Assembly: GCF_038396675.1 (NCBI RefSeq)
Contig: NC_088934.1
Span: 618,001-682,000 of the forward strand
Reading direction: 5' to 3'
Source of the DNA: Hydra vulgaris
Lineage: Eukaryota; Cnidaria; Hydrozoa; Anthoathecata; Hydridae
Length of the DNA: 64,000 nt
How positions within the stretch are numbered: the first letter of the stretch is position 1; each line of letters starts with the position of its first letter. A program made the translations under genes and the position numbers. This document shows positions 38,870 to 49,759 of this stretch, piece by piece. A model generated the notes under the pieces. It worked only from the letters and a program-made list of their open reading frames with translations, searched no databases and was not told where the DNA came from.

Positions 38870-40430
38870 AGATGGAAAAATTTAAAAGAAAACTAGGACT
38901 CAAAATGTTTTTTATCGAGAACAAAGAGATAAAAATCCCAATTGTTAACAATTCAGATGGTCTAAATAATCAAAATGGTCACCACCGGACACAAAATATA
39001 AAAAACTAATCAGATTCCTAAAAGTCATAGACATAAAAACAAGAGAAATACTGAGCAAAAGGAAAACCCTACAAAACAATAACAAGTATAAATTAGGCAG
39101 AGAAGCCCTTAACACACTTGCAAATAAAAGTATGATCACTTTTAAACTAACAGATAAATGAGGCAGCGGTTGCATAATGGACACCGAAGAGTATAAACTT
39201 AAAGTTATGAACATGCTAGAAGATCACATAACACACATCAGTTCCGCATCAACACGTAGTTGATGAGGAAACTGCCGAACTTCTGAGACCACCTTACCCT
39301 TACTGAAGTGTACTTTTTTACAGACTTCCTAAAGTACATAAAGAAGGGGTGCCACTCCGCCCTATTGTTTCATGCTGTGGGGAACCCACAGACTATTTCT
39401 TCCACTTCATCATATGATACATTCAACCACTAGCAGAAATGTTTCCTGTTCTCCTTTAAAGACAGGGCGGAGTTTCGACGTCAGCTGAGTGAGTAGGAAT
39501 AGCCACATAAAGACTGCTGGTTAGTCACAGGTAACGTCACATCACTATACACAAATATCCCACAAGAAGAAGCAATAAAAACAGCGTAACCCTACCTCAC
39601 CATGCATAAAGATTTTAAATATTCAACAGACGTCCTCCAACTTCTCCAGGCACAAGGATGCCTCCGCCATACGTTAATGTATTTATGGGAAGGATTGATG
39701 AAACCATCTTCAAAAAATTCCTAAACTCTATAAAATTTTACAAAGTTTTATTGATAACAACTTCTTTTCTTTTTCTGAAACGGAGGCGGATTTAGAAAAG
39801 GTTTGTGAGCAGCATCCACGACACAATCAAGTTCACCTTCAATGTTTCAAAAAACACCATATTGTTAATGGACCTCAATTTGAACGAAAACGAATATGGA
39901 GGACTCTCGACAAAACTCTATAAAAAACCCGCAAAAACTAACAGCTTTCTCCACTTCCAGTCTAACCACCCGGGACACAAGAAAGAGGAATCATTTACGG
40001 ACAAGCACTCAGATTAAACAGGCTTGTCAGCAGCAGTACCGATCATGTGGGCAAACTAAGGAGCTTGGTCAAGAAACTATTTGTTAAAGGATAACCCTCT
40101 TAATACAATCAATTACAAAATAATGAAAGCACTTAAAATACAAGTGGAACTAATAAGTAACATAAATTTATACCAGTTGTCATGTCAAACGATACAACGG
40201 GATCAGAGTTTATAAAAATGGCACTAAAACATTGGATAATTATCGAAAATGATATAGAACTAAAATTTGGTCTTCCAAAAAAATCAAGAATAGTGTTTAA
40301 AAACAAAAAATCTATGAAAGGCAGAATAATATCAACCAGATTTATATACGCTAACCCGCACACAATATGCGATGATGCAATTGGTGAACATAGTTATGTA
40401 GCTAGGGAACGAACAAATATAGACTGACTC
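38870..40430 (+). mobile_element. Penelope-like element, degenerate
   Basis: Plus strand pieces in order: REALNTLANKSMITFKLTDK (39090-39150, equivalent to the KPADKGG box), FYRLPKVHKEGVPLRPIVSC (39317-39376, the GLPK-HK--PLRPIVS signature of Penelope RT), a palm with many stops, SSIHDTIKFTFNVSKNTI then LLMDLNLNENEYGGLSTKLY and KKPAKTNSFLHFQSNHPGHK (39805-39972), the FLD box and thumb, and a linker IKMALKHWIIIENDIELKFG to 40427. No GIY-YIG endonuclease is recognisable after the linker. Dead copy. Confidence 0.85.
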
Positions 40431-41027
40431 AGCTAATTTAAATTTGCAAACGCACTTTTTGTAAAAATATTTTTAAGAATTTAATTTTAAAAAATTAGTT
40501 TTTTTTTTTTTACTTGCACAAAAATTTTGACATGTAAAAATACATTAATAGTACAACCCAAAAGTGAACGGGTCCCATTGCGAGCGATAATAACCGTACT
40601 AAATTGAAATCTATTAATTTTTTTTACACATTGAAAATAAATATAAATGAGTATTTATAAAAACGAACGATCAAATTAAACTAAAACGGTACTAATGCTA
40701 AACACTTATTGTCAGGTAAATGCAATCAGGTTGACCAAAAAAAAAAAAAAAAAAAGAACCTAAAACAACTTAGAGGAAGACGAAATAAACGGATGGGTCA
40801 CCTTCTTAGAAGAATCTTTCAAAGAGGAAGATGAAAAGAAAAAAAAACAAATACAAAAGTGACACAAAAAGTTGTTTAATTAACGAAAAAAAGAAAGAGG
40901 ATGAGGAAAAAATGATCGATGAGCTCTCTGAAATTCTACTAAAAGATATCATCGAAACAGCTCTTGTTTGACACCACAATTGTAAAATACGATTTAATAA
41001 TTGTAATGAACTTTTATTATTTGTAAT
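40431..41027. other. No recognisable feature
   Basis: AT-rich. A Lys/Glu-rich stretch at 40770-40970 reads on the plus strand as charged sequence with stops and looks non-coding. Confidence 0.45.
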
Positions 41028-41290
41028 AAATTTAAAAACAACACAAATTCTAATGGTTTAATTTTTGGGCTAAAAATGCAATTATGTAATAAATATCAAA
41101 TAACTGGTATAATGAACCTTCATTACTTTTGTGTTTAAGCTTAAATGTAAAATCTACTCCTCGGTGGTTCTATATCTTCTGCCCACATTTGCGTAAAGAT
41201 CTCTCTAACTCTGACACAATAATGCATTAAATTACTTCCTTCTCTGAGGCTGAACGGGCTCAACTTGCACATCGGATAAAGAGGCTTTTA
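41028..41290 (+). repeat. Local duplication copy 1 = empty site of the Polinton insertion
   Basis: AAATTTAAAAACAACACA through GCGTAAAGATCTCTC, ACTCTGACACAATAATGCAT and CTGAGGCTGAACGGGC to GGATAAAGAGGCTTT. The same string, with substitutions, occurs at 41812-41967 and continues at 57044-57112, on the two sides of the Polinton. Copy 1 thus shows the uninterrupted arrangement around the target. Confidence 0.9.
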
Positions 41291-41811
41291 CTCTTTTTTT
41301 TTTTTTTTTTTTTGCCGTTTCCCATGTTTTCAATAGAGACGTATTATATTTATAAATATTGGGCGGATCAAGTAGAAGACATTGACTGTCATATCACCGA
41401 GCACAGTTTACATGTTGTTCGTGTTTATAAACAAAAAATAAAATATACACAAAACGTTATAACATAACTTTTGTCAAATAATAAAAATGACTTTAATTTT
41501 TTGTATTCTAATACAAATATATTTGATATATGTTTAACAATATATATTTAGTGTTAATGGAAGCGTTTTTTCTATTTTAAAATCACCTTTTATAAAAATA
41601 TATAAAGTCTATTGTATTAAAATCTAATTGAAGTTAAGATTATTTTAGAATCTGTTTTAAACTTTTCTAGTGAGTAGTGTTCTTAACTGAACACTTTTTT
41701 AACTCGATATTGAATTCGATAAGAACTTATTTTTAAATTAATTCTCGAAATAATAAAGTTATTCTCTGAAAACTTTGTTGGATACTTATAAGATATTTTA
41801 CTAAGATAAAA

Positions 41812-41967
41812 TAAATTTAAAAACAACACACACTCTAATGGTATAATTATGTAATAAATATTATATAACTCGTATAATAAACATACATTACATGTTTAAG
41901 CTTTAATGTAAAATCTACTCATCTGTCCACATTAGCGTAAAGATCTCTCTTACTCTGATACGATAAT
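41812..41967 (+). repeat. Local duplication copy 2, left part, ending in target duplication GATAAT
   Basis: Parallel to 41028-41220. The last six bases, GATAAT (41962-41967), recur at 57044-57049, immediately outside the other end of the Polinton. The sequence after that (GTATTAAATTTCTTCC to GAGGCTTTG, 57050-57112) completes copy 2. Confidence 0.92.
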
Positions 41968-42036
41968 AGTAGTATAATATGAGAGTTCTGGCACATTTTG
42001 ATTTCGACCATTTTACTATCCACATTTTTTTCATAT
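41968..42036 (+). repeat. Polinton left terminal inverted repeat
   Basis: 69 bases; AGTAGTATAATATGAGAG start. It differs from the right end at only the second base, then the similarity stops abruptly after TTTTTTTCATAT. Short for a Polinton, whose inverted repeats are often several hundred bases. Confidence 0.95.
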
Positions 42037-42296
42037 TATTTCAGGTTCATTTCAAATTGTAATTTACATATTTTTGATAAAATTCAATTTTTTTCTTATC
42101 AATCCTGATCGTTTTTTATGGGTCAATTCAATCTATAATTATCAAAAATCAAATTTTTTATAAAATTTTTCTATTTTATAAAAAAAATTATTCTATATTA
42201 TAATTTTCTCAATTTTTTATTATCAACCCAAGAGTTAAACGAATCAGGATATCCATAGTTACATCAATTTCATCAACTTACGCATAAATGTAATCT
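42037..42296. other. AT-rich Polinton subterminal region, no gene
   Basis: Between the left inverted repeat and the stop of the first gene lies about 260 bases of A/T-rich sequence with TTTTATAAAA palindromic runs. No frame is supported. Confidence 0.6.
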
Positions 42297-42299
42297 AGC

Positions 42300-43579
42300 C
42301 TAAGCGTAAAAAAAAGCATGTCCTATTGAAATAAAACTTCCAGATTGACCAACTTCTTCATCACTAGAGGTTAATGTAACTACTAATCTCTTTCCAGTAG
42401 GAGCACTAGGCATGGAATCAGTAAAATTTCTGTAAAATGAGATTGTAGTTGTAGAACCAATTACACTACTTGATTGATACAATAGTCCAGATGATTCATT
42501 TGAAAATGAATTAATATTAACACTGTTCCACGAAGAAAGATAAAAGTCTTCTAAACCAGATGATGCGTATATGCATACACTATTATTATCAAAGCCAGGA
42601 TATCCTACTGTTCCTTTTTTATCTCCATCATAAGGTGTCAATGTATTCATAACATAGTTCGTACTTGCTGGAGAATTGTATGCCACATACATGCGTACTC
42701 TAGATTCCCACCAATTTCCAGCTGTTCCAATTACATGCATTCTAATGTACTTAAGATAAACACCTTGACCAGCATTGTCTGTAGTGTCTAATAAGATATA
42801 TTCTTTATCATAAGTTGTGGGATTAAATCTAAATTCTGTTGAGTATAATTTAATAAGTGACAATGATTTAGGTATTGATGTAGTCATTGTAATATGAGGT
42901 TGTATCCAATATGAAACGTTTTGTTTAGTATTACTGTATAATTGAATGACTAGACTTTCAGTAAATGGCATATCAAGTGTAATGTATCCTCCTAAATCAT
43001 TAGCTGTATATACATTACAACCTTGAAAAGAGTTTGCATAAAATGGTCCACCAAGTGGTGCAATTAACATATCACAAGCTAAAGGAATATTATTATCTCC
43101 AATACTCTGTGTAGAAGTAGAATAATCTCCTATGCAAAGTGCATGATCTGCAAATACTCTAAGAAATACATTACCTGGAACATTGTTATTAAGATCTGAT
43201 CCTTGGAATGCTAACCATAGTTTCTTAAGAAAACCAGGACCAGTCGCTTGTGTAAAAACTATTGCTGCATCAGGAAATGTAGATGGGTAAATAGTTTAGT
43301 ATTTTTTTCCAAGGCACCTTAAACTTGAATTTGGTACTATTCCTAATTCATTAGGACTAAGTGAATTATTATCAACATAATTCTTTGTAGCAAGTTAGTT
43401 AGTAATTCTTGTAAGTTAGTAGGTTCTGCTACATTTATTAATTTATTAGAATTCATATCAATATTACTAGTTGCATTATTTTGTCCATCTCTACGAATGA
43501 ACAAGTTATTAGCCTCAGATATTATTAAACCATTTAAATATACATCTGAAGTAGTAGTACCGAATATATCGACAGGCAT
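42300..43579 (-). pseudogene. Fibre-like structural protein, one frameshift and one stop
   Basis: ATG at 43577-43579 (MPVDIFGTTTSDVYLNGLII), preceded by TTTATATATAAA; the upstream Met at 43606 is less likely the start. The N-terminal ~70 residues contain DMNSNKLINVAEPTN and, in the next frame, ATKNYVDNN. NKL-NV-EPT followed by ATK-YVDN is the pattern of anchor segments in phage tail fibres. A frameshift near 43390 separates the two, and TAA at 43296-43298 interrupts the second frame, which then stays open for about 330 codons to 42300. That part is Gly/Ser/Thr/Asn and aromatic rich, beta-looking (GGYITLDMPFTESLVIQLYS, GTAGNWWESRVRMYVAYNSP). Position at the element end, beside the protease, fits a virion attachment protein. 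Role is inference. Confidence 0.6.
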
Positions 43580-43588
43580 TTTATATAT

Positions 43589-44057
43589 AAAGAAAAAAAT
43601 TACCATAGATTATTAATAATATTCTGAAAATAATATTCTGAAAATCATATCCTTCATCTAGTTTTTTCAAAACATATAAACACAAGTGTCCACAGAATTA
43701 GGTATTTCCAAATTGAACTCTTTCACTGTTGTAATAAACAGGACTTTTTAAATAATTAATAATTTCAACAGGAGGTGGTAGTCCATAAGAGTCTAAACTT
43801 AGTTTTTTATCACTGTCTTTGTACAAGCAAATCCAGTGAAATCCGTTTGTACTAGAATCTCCTGTATTTAATATTCCACATTCTTTTCTTTTCATATTTT
43901 TAGATCCTTCGGATCCATGCGGAGCTGGTAATTGATCTCTTACAAATACACCTCTAAAATTTTTTATTTTTAGTTTTTTTGCTGCTTCTATCAATTGAAA
44001 ATTTGTAAGTGGTTCATTTGGTAGAATTATTCCTTCAACATTTATAAATTTGTTCAT
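43589..44057 (-). pseudogene. PRO: Adenain-like cysteine protease, stop before the catalytic Cys
   Basis: Polinton maturation protease (adenovirus protease-like, peptidase C5/Ulp1 fold) that would cleave capsid precursors. Start MNKFINVEGIILPNEPLTNF at 44057, directly after CATATATAAA. Seen: NFRGVFVRDQLP at residues ~35-45, the catalytic His region GFHWICLYKD (~73-82) and LDSYGLPPP (~89-97). TAA at 43698-43700 ends the frame after QFGNT. The same frame then reads FCGHLCLYVLKKL, the CGxxC box with the catalytic Cys, and continues to a stop near 43588. As written, the translated product lacks its nucleophile. The next gene downstream overlaps only the UTR. Identification is firm; the broken state is visible directly. 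Confidence 0.85.
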
Positions 44058-44087
44058 TTTATATATGAAAAATTATTGTATAAAATA

Positions 44088-44508
44088 TTATTTATTCCAA
44101 ATTTTTATAACTTCACGTTCAATTTCATTTTCTGGTTCTTTAAGGAATACATTTAAAGAATATTCTCTTCCATATAAACTAATAAGTAAATCTAAATAGT
44201 CAGGTGAAATGAAAAATTCTTTTAGTTCAGGTAAATGTAAATTTATATGACTCTTGTTTTATGATTTGTTTTAATATTTTGTAAGAAAAATCTAATTTAT
44301 TAACATTATTTTTTAAACAACAACTTTGTTCAAATTTTATATTACCATAATTTATTCGTAATTCTAAAATTTGAGTTGTCTTATTATAACTATAATAGAG
44401 ACACGAATCATTATTTATTTCTTCATATTCAGATATATCACCATGTACATTATAGTATTTATTTTTATCATAATATTCACTATAGTATTTCTTGTTATCC
44501 GTATACAT
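44088..44508 (-). pseudogene. Small Polinton protein of unknown function, one frameshift
   Basis: ATG at 44506-44508 after CTATATATAAAA. The first 85 codons are Tyr/Asn/Lys rich (YYSEYYDKNKYYNVHGDISE, then INYGNIKFEQSCCLKNN). At about 44245-44255 the reading frame shifts; the other frame reads HINLHLPELKEFFISPDYLD and LLISLYGREYSLNVF and stops at 44088-44090. The amphipathic C-terminal half looks like a real protein end. It sits between the protease and DNA polymerase genes. No domain recognised. Confidence 0.5.
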
Positions 44509-44580
44509 TTTTATATATAGAAAAAAATATTTATTTTAATTCAATTTTTTTAATTTTTTTTCTTTATATAAAATAATTTT

Positions 44581-47500
44581 TTATAAGATAAATAGTTTTT
44601 TAAAATAATTTGTTGCCTTTTGCCTAACTGTTACGGATACGATTTTTGGCTTATTAATGAGATTATAGTGTCCATATGCTAATGTGTGAATTCCATCTTC
44701 TAATATGACTCTTTTATCATCTTCTGAACTTAAAGCTACTTTATTAATCTCTTTTGTAAAAACTTCATGTGCATGTGATCTTATAATATTCATTTTCCTA
44801 ATGTGTTCTTTTCTATTAAGTAAACAATCTTTATAATCGTCGTGTGTTATGTAGTTCTTAACAACATTCTTTTTTACTCCTTTACATCTTTTTTTTTTTT
44901 TTTCCATTCATCTTATATGAATACAACTTGGATCTTAATCCTACAAATTCTTCAATTTGTTTTCCTGCTGCTTCATCTTTGAACATTCCAAGTACTTTCT
45001 TATTTAATCCAACTTTAAATCCATTATTAATTGCTGGGTGATTTGGATCAAATTCACTAGTATCAAATTTACTTTCAATATCGTTTTTAATATCTTCATA
45101 AAAATCATCTATTTTTATTTCGTATGCAAATGAATCTGTATCTGTGAATAATAGTTTTGCTTTATTAGAATATTTTTTCTTTATGTAATCATAATGAAAT
45201 TCATACATTAGAGTTTTACTCAAATCTAATATACACATACCTAAGTAAATCGGTTTGTTATACTTTAATTTGGTTCTTTTCATGTGAATCGCTATTAAAT
45301 TTTCATCAAATATCGTCCTACTTTCGTAGTTTGGTCTTGATGCTAATTTAACAGCTTCATCTCTGTTTGTAACTAATCTTACATCAACTCTTTTTTCAAT
45401 GTTTTCCATTGCTTTTCTAAAGACTGAATTGTTCATGAGTTTAAAGAAATCTTTTTCAAATTCATTAGTTGCTTTAGTCCTTAGATTAGTATTAAGTTCG
45501 ATATATTCGCTTAACCATGCGCTTTCTTCAAATTTTATTCCTCTATGAATTTTTGTTATCTTTAGTCCTAATCTTTCATATAATTTAAGATTTGTATAAT
45601 GTATCACATAATTTTTCTTATTATTCAAGTTTGGAATTAATTTTTCAATTTTACCCACTTTTACTCTATCAGGAGCAAGTGGATAGTCATTATGCTCGTC
45701 ATGAAGATGATCTGGATAATCTAAATCAACTTCAAGTATACATGGAACTGATTTCCAATTTTCCAATTCATCTTCATCCATCCATTTAAATCCATGTGTA
45801 GGAAGTGGTTTACTCATAGCCCATCCATATAGATTATTAGCATCTAGATATTGGATAAATTTTGATGGTTTAGTTTCATCATAATTATCCATATACTTAT
45901 TATTAGATTTTCCTAATCTATTTGATATTGTACTGATTCCACCTCTTATTCCTTTTTGTATCATTAGTATCATATCATAATCACTTAATAGTTCTAACTC
46001 TACTTTTTTTTTTCTCAATGCAGCATCCCAAGCTAATCCTGGTGATGTATAATACCAAGCTGGATCTAACTTATAATTTTTCATGCAAACATCTCTAAAA
46101 TTTTCAAAGACATCAGCTAGTAAAAGTACATCTGAAACATTATATAAGTTGTGATAATCTCTAAAAGATTTACAATGAAATTCCTCCCACACAGTTTGTG
46201 CATGTAAGTAAGCATCATCATTAATTCCTTCATCATTCAATTTAGAAAAGAACGATTCTTTTGGAGGTAGTTGTGATTCATTAAATTTATCAATAGAATC
46301 AACCCAATCATAAGGGTATATACCTTTTTTGAGTAATAAATCTAATTGTGTACCTGTATATAATTTTCCGATACTTTTACATTGTTCTTTTGATAAATTT
46401 TTTGATAGAGCATCTAAACTAGATGGCGTAAATCTATAACTATCTAAGAAACGAATCTCTCGCTTAATATCAATAGTTTTCCCCTCTTTATTAATAAACT
46501 CTCCAACTTTAATCTCTCTAGAAAAGCTGATATATTTTTCTTCATTGTTAGGTATACAGCTTAATTTACCTCCTGATAATTTCTTTATGAACAAGTGACT
46601 ATCATAACCAGATAAATTATAAAATAGTACTGGAAAGAACTCTGGAATTCTATATTTCAAATTACAATCTCTGTGAGCAGCACCTCCGTATTTTGCAGTT
46701 AAATGACAATGATCTCGCACTCTGTCTTTTCCTAAATCTTTTTGACAAATATGACACTTTATTGCTGCTTTAAAGTCTTTCTTATTTTTACTTGTAAATA
46801 TCATAGGCTTATTAAAATTTACTTTATTACAAATTTCTATGATATCTTCTTGTAACTTGTCAACAAATATTTGCACAATATCTTCATCTTCACTATATGC
46901 AGTATATGAAACTGGACTGCTTCTGTAAATACTCTCATCGAAACATTTAATATAGTAACAGAATGAACTTGGTATATGTTTTTGATACTGCTTCGTATAG
47001 GATACATCTGGATTTGGAGTACAAGTATTGATAGGTTTAATAAAACTTTAAAAGTCTGCATATATTACAAATGGTACTCTCATTGATTTAAAATAATGTT
47101 TAAAATACATTGTTGAACCTGGTTTTGGAAGTTCAATACGAACTGAATCATGTGTATTACAATACAATTTATGTTTAGATAATGATTCTTCAGAAATAAA
47201 TCCTAATAAACAATTTCTACAATAGTGAATTGCACCATTTCTTTTTGATGTTTGTGATGAAAGTAATCTACTTAAATTATTTATTAAGCAGTAATGGTAG
47301 TTTTCACCATCAGATATTAACAATAAATCTATTAAATGTTGACTATTATTCTTTGAAATACGTAAAGGATAAACTGATGAATTCTCATATCCATATACAT
47401 TCACACTTATATCTTGATTATTTTTCTCAAATTGTGTAACTTGTTTTAATGAAACTGGAAATTCTATTTTATTCCAATGTATTTTTTCAGCTTGAGTTAT

Positions 47501-48505
47501 AAGATCTTTATCTATTCTTTGAGGATTATTATCTGTTGGATTTAATGCTCTTGCAATACACCACTTAAAGCATTGATTATCTTCATTTTGTATATTAATG
47601 ATTGCTTTTTTAGCTGTTAATTTTTTATCAAGTGGAATATAAGATTTTGCTTTAAGTGGATTATACTCTATAATATTTATATCCATTTTTTTAATAGAAA
47701 CAAATATCCAGTTTGATCCTAGCTGTTGAAACATTGAAAAAGTTTCTAAAATTTTAGACTTTGATGTTTCATAAATTTCATCTAAATTTGTAGATTCTAA
47801 TATAACAGTACTATTCGTTGCAAATCTAGGAGTTGCAGTTATAGCATCTCCTGTAAAAATACTAGTTTTTTCCATTTTACAAGTGACAACTATATTAACT
47901 TTTGATCCTCTATTTTCATTTAGTACTTTAATTGCACTATTTTTAGCAACATTCATAAAAGATTCAAGATCATATCCTTTTATACCTTTAGCTGAATATT
48001 GTTTTGTCACATTCTTAACAGCTGATTGTGTCAATTTAAATTCCACTTTGCTTGTGTTCAAAGGATTTTTGTATATTGTAGAGTAAACTAGAGATTTTAT
48101 TGATTCTATTTTTCTTTTAATCTCAGATCCTGTATCTTCTACTTTTTTCTTAATCGGATCTGGTACATATGGTTTAATCCATTCTACAACATCATTATAG
48201 CTGTTGACAACATACGATGATACATTTTTTATAGATGTAGTCAGCTTTGAAAATAATCCAGGTTGTAAAATAGGAGCTGATGATGGGATTGATTCATCTA
48301 TTAAAGGTCTTTCATATTTATAAGTAGGTGCGAAGAACCCTTTCGGTTCTTCATCAAATCGAATTAGGTCTGAAGGAACTGATCTAACTGGAACTGGTTC
48401 ATTTAATAATGCTTCTAATAATTCATTTTTTCGCATATTAAAATAATTTTTAATTTTTCGCTTTTTAGCGATTTGTTTTAATTCTTTCACCGTTTTATTT
48501 TCCAT
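44581..48505 (-). pseudogene. POLB: Protein-primed DNA polymerase B with SAP domain, stop and frameshift
   Basis: Start MENKTVKELKQIAKKRKIKN at 48505, abutting GCTATATAAA (an alternative Met lies four codons earlier). N-terminal SAP-type DNA-binding helix pair (residues ~1-36), a ~350-residue Polinton-specific region, a Cys2-His zinc motif (HYCRNCLLGFISEESLSKHK) and exonuclease motif I ending VIYADF. TAA at 47048-47050 follows immediately; the same frame then stays open for over 700 codons. That part contains CHICQKDLGKDRVRDHCHLT (zinc), NLSGYDSHLF (exo II), YNVSDVLLLADVF (exo III), YLDANNLYGWAM (motif A), NSVFRKAMEN (motif B) and LFTDTDSFAYE (motif C). In the A-tract at 44889-44903 the frame shifts into a 108-codon C-terminus with LEDGIHTLAYGHYNLINK. 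Replicates linear element DNA in the intact family. Confidence 0.92.
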
Positions 48506-48682
48506 TTTATATAGCAAGATAATTTTTTTTAATTTTCATTTTCTTTAAATCAATTTTTCAAAATACGTTTCCTTGTTGATATTTCATATGTAAAGTTTCA
48601 TATGAAATATTATTATTTTGTAAACATTCATATGAAATATTATGAACATATATTTTTTTAAATCCTTATATTATTATATATT

Positions 48683-49186
48683 TTACAACTCATCATCTGA
48701 TTCACTACCTAAATCTGAATCGTTCATTATACTCGTATAATTAGAAATCTTTTTTACAATAAGTACTTCTTGAAGTTTAACTTGTATTGACTCTAGCATC
48801 CAACAGCTTCACATCTTTGATTGATATAATCATAAGGTGAAGCTATAACAAGTGATCTTACAGTATCCTTAGGATCTACTTTGCATTGATCCTTAGGATC
48901 TACTTCACTTTTAGTTTTTCTACGACGGAAAACTGTAGTTATTTCTAACTCTTTATTACTTGTAAATAACTTTTTAATAGCCATTAAGCTTATCATTTTT
49001 AAAATCTCTATTTTCACATACACCATATGAAAAAGAAGGTAATGTTTTAATGAGAACAGGACCAGAACCTGTTGGATATTTATATGCGAGTTGTAATTTT
49101 TGATATGGAACTGGCTTATCAGCTTTGAATATATCTTTTACATATAAATTGTTAATATCAAATGAATCAATTGTTATAAATGCCAT
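48683..49186 (-). pseudogene. Remnant of an SSB-like protein with acidic tail, several frameshifts
   Basis: ATG at 49184-49186 after TTGATATATAAAA. The first frame (70 codons) reads FKADKPVPYQKLQLAYKYPT and GSGPVLIKTLPSFSYGVCEN, a GPVLIKTP-type beta strand pattern that I associate with DUF5871/SSB-like proteins of large DNA viruses and Polintons. The second frame (to 48793) gives LEITTVFRRRKTKSEVDPKD with a duplicated VDPKD. A third frame ends NDSDLGSESDDEL then TAA at 48683-48685, an acidic C-terminal tail as in single-strand-DNA-binding proteins. Location just upstream of the polymerase gene fits a replication role. Family assignment is inference. Confidence 0.45.
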
Positions 49187-49224
49187 TATTTTTTATATAT
49201 CAAGATTTTTTTTTTTAATTTTTT

Positions 49225-49699
49225 TTAATTTTTTTTTAATTGTTCAGAATTTGATATTTCAATCTTATAACCATTATCAATCTTACCATCACGCATTTCA
49301 AGATATCTATATCCATGACCAGTTTCACGCATTGCGCTGTATAAAGATTTATATACTGTTTCTTCACCTGTTTCCATGTTTGTTAATTTAATAGTGACTG
49401 GTTTTTTCTTAATTGTTTTTAATCTTTCATATTTTGGATCAATTTCTTTTTTCTCTTCTTTTACTTTATTTAATCTAGGCCTTCCAACTGATCTTTTCTC
49501 ATCTTTTACTGGATGTATTCTAGGTCTTCCAATGGGTCTTTTCTCATCAGTTAATTCTGTTGCTTTTGACATGATTGCATCCTTATCAATCAAACCATTA
49601 TCTATAGCAAGCATTTAATAATGTTACATAATTTTTAGATGTTTGTGAAATGTTATTTTTTTTTAATAAATTTTGCAAAGCTTTCCTTGAATAATACAT
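49225..49699 (-). pseudogene. AT-hook DNA-binding protein with NUMOD1-like end, one frameshift
   Basis: ATG at 49697-49699 after TTATATAATAAAA (MYYSRKALQNLLKKNNISQT); this frame stops near 49614 and a second frame continues LAIDNGLIDKDAIM to 49225, so one frameshift. Residues ~60-85 carry two AT-hooks, KRPIGRPRIHPV and KRSVGRPRLNKV, which bind the minor groove of AT-rich DNA. The last ~55 residues (VTIKLTNMETGEETVYKSLY, AMRETGHGY, GKIDNGYKIEI) resemble the NUMOD1 helix-turn-helix of phage and organelle nucleases. It could act in genome packaging or in gene control of the element. Unusual combination. Confidence 0.55.
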
Positions 49700-49759
49700 T
49701 TTTATTATATAAAGAAAAAAAACTTAAATAATTTTCAAAAAATTTAATTTTCAAAAAAT

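Noticed and set aside
46837-47061. 74-codon minus-strand frame in the polymerase gap
   Set aside because: The true polymerase frame runs through this interval in another phase, with only one stop.
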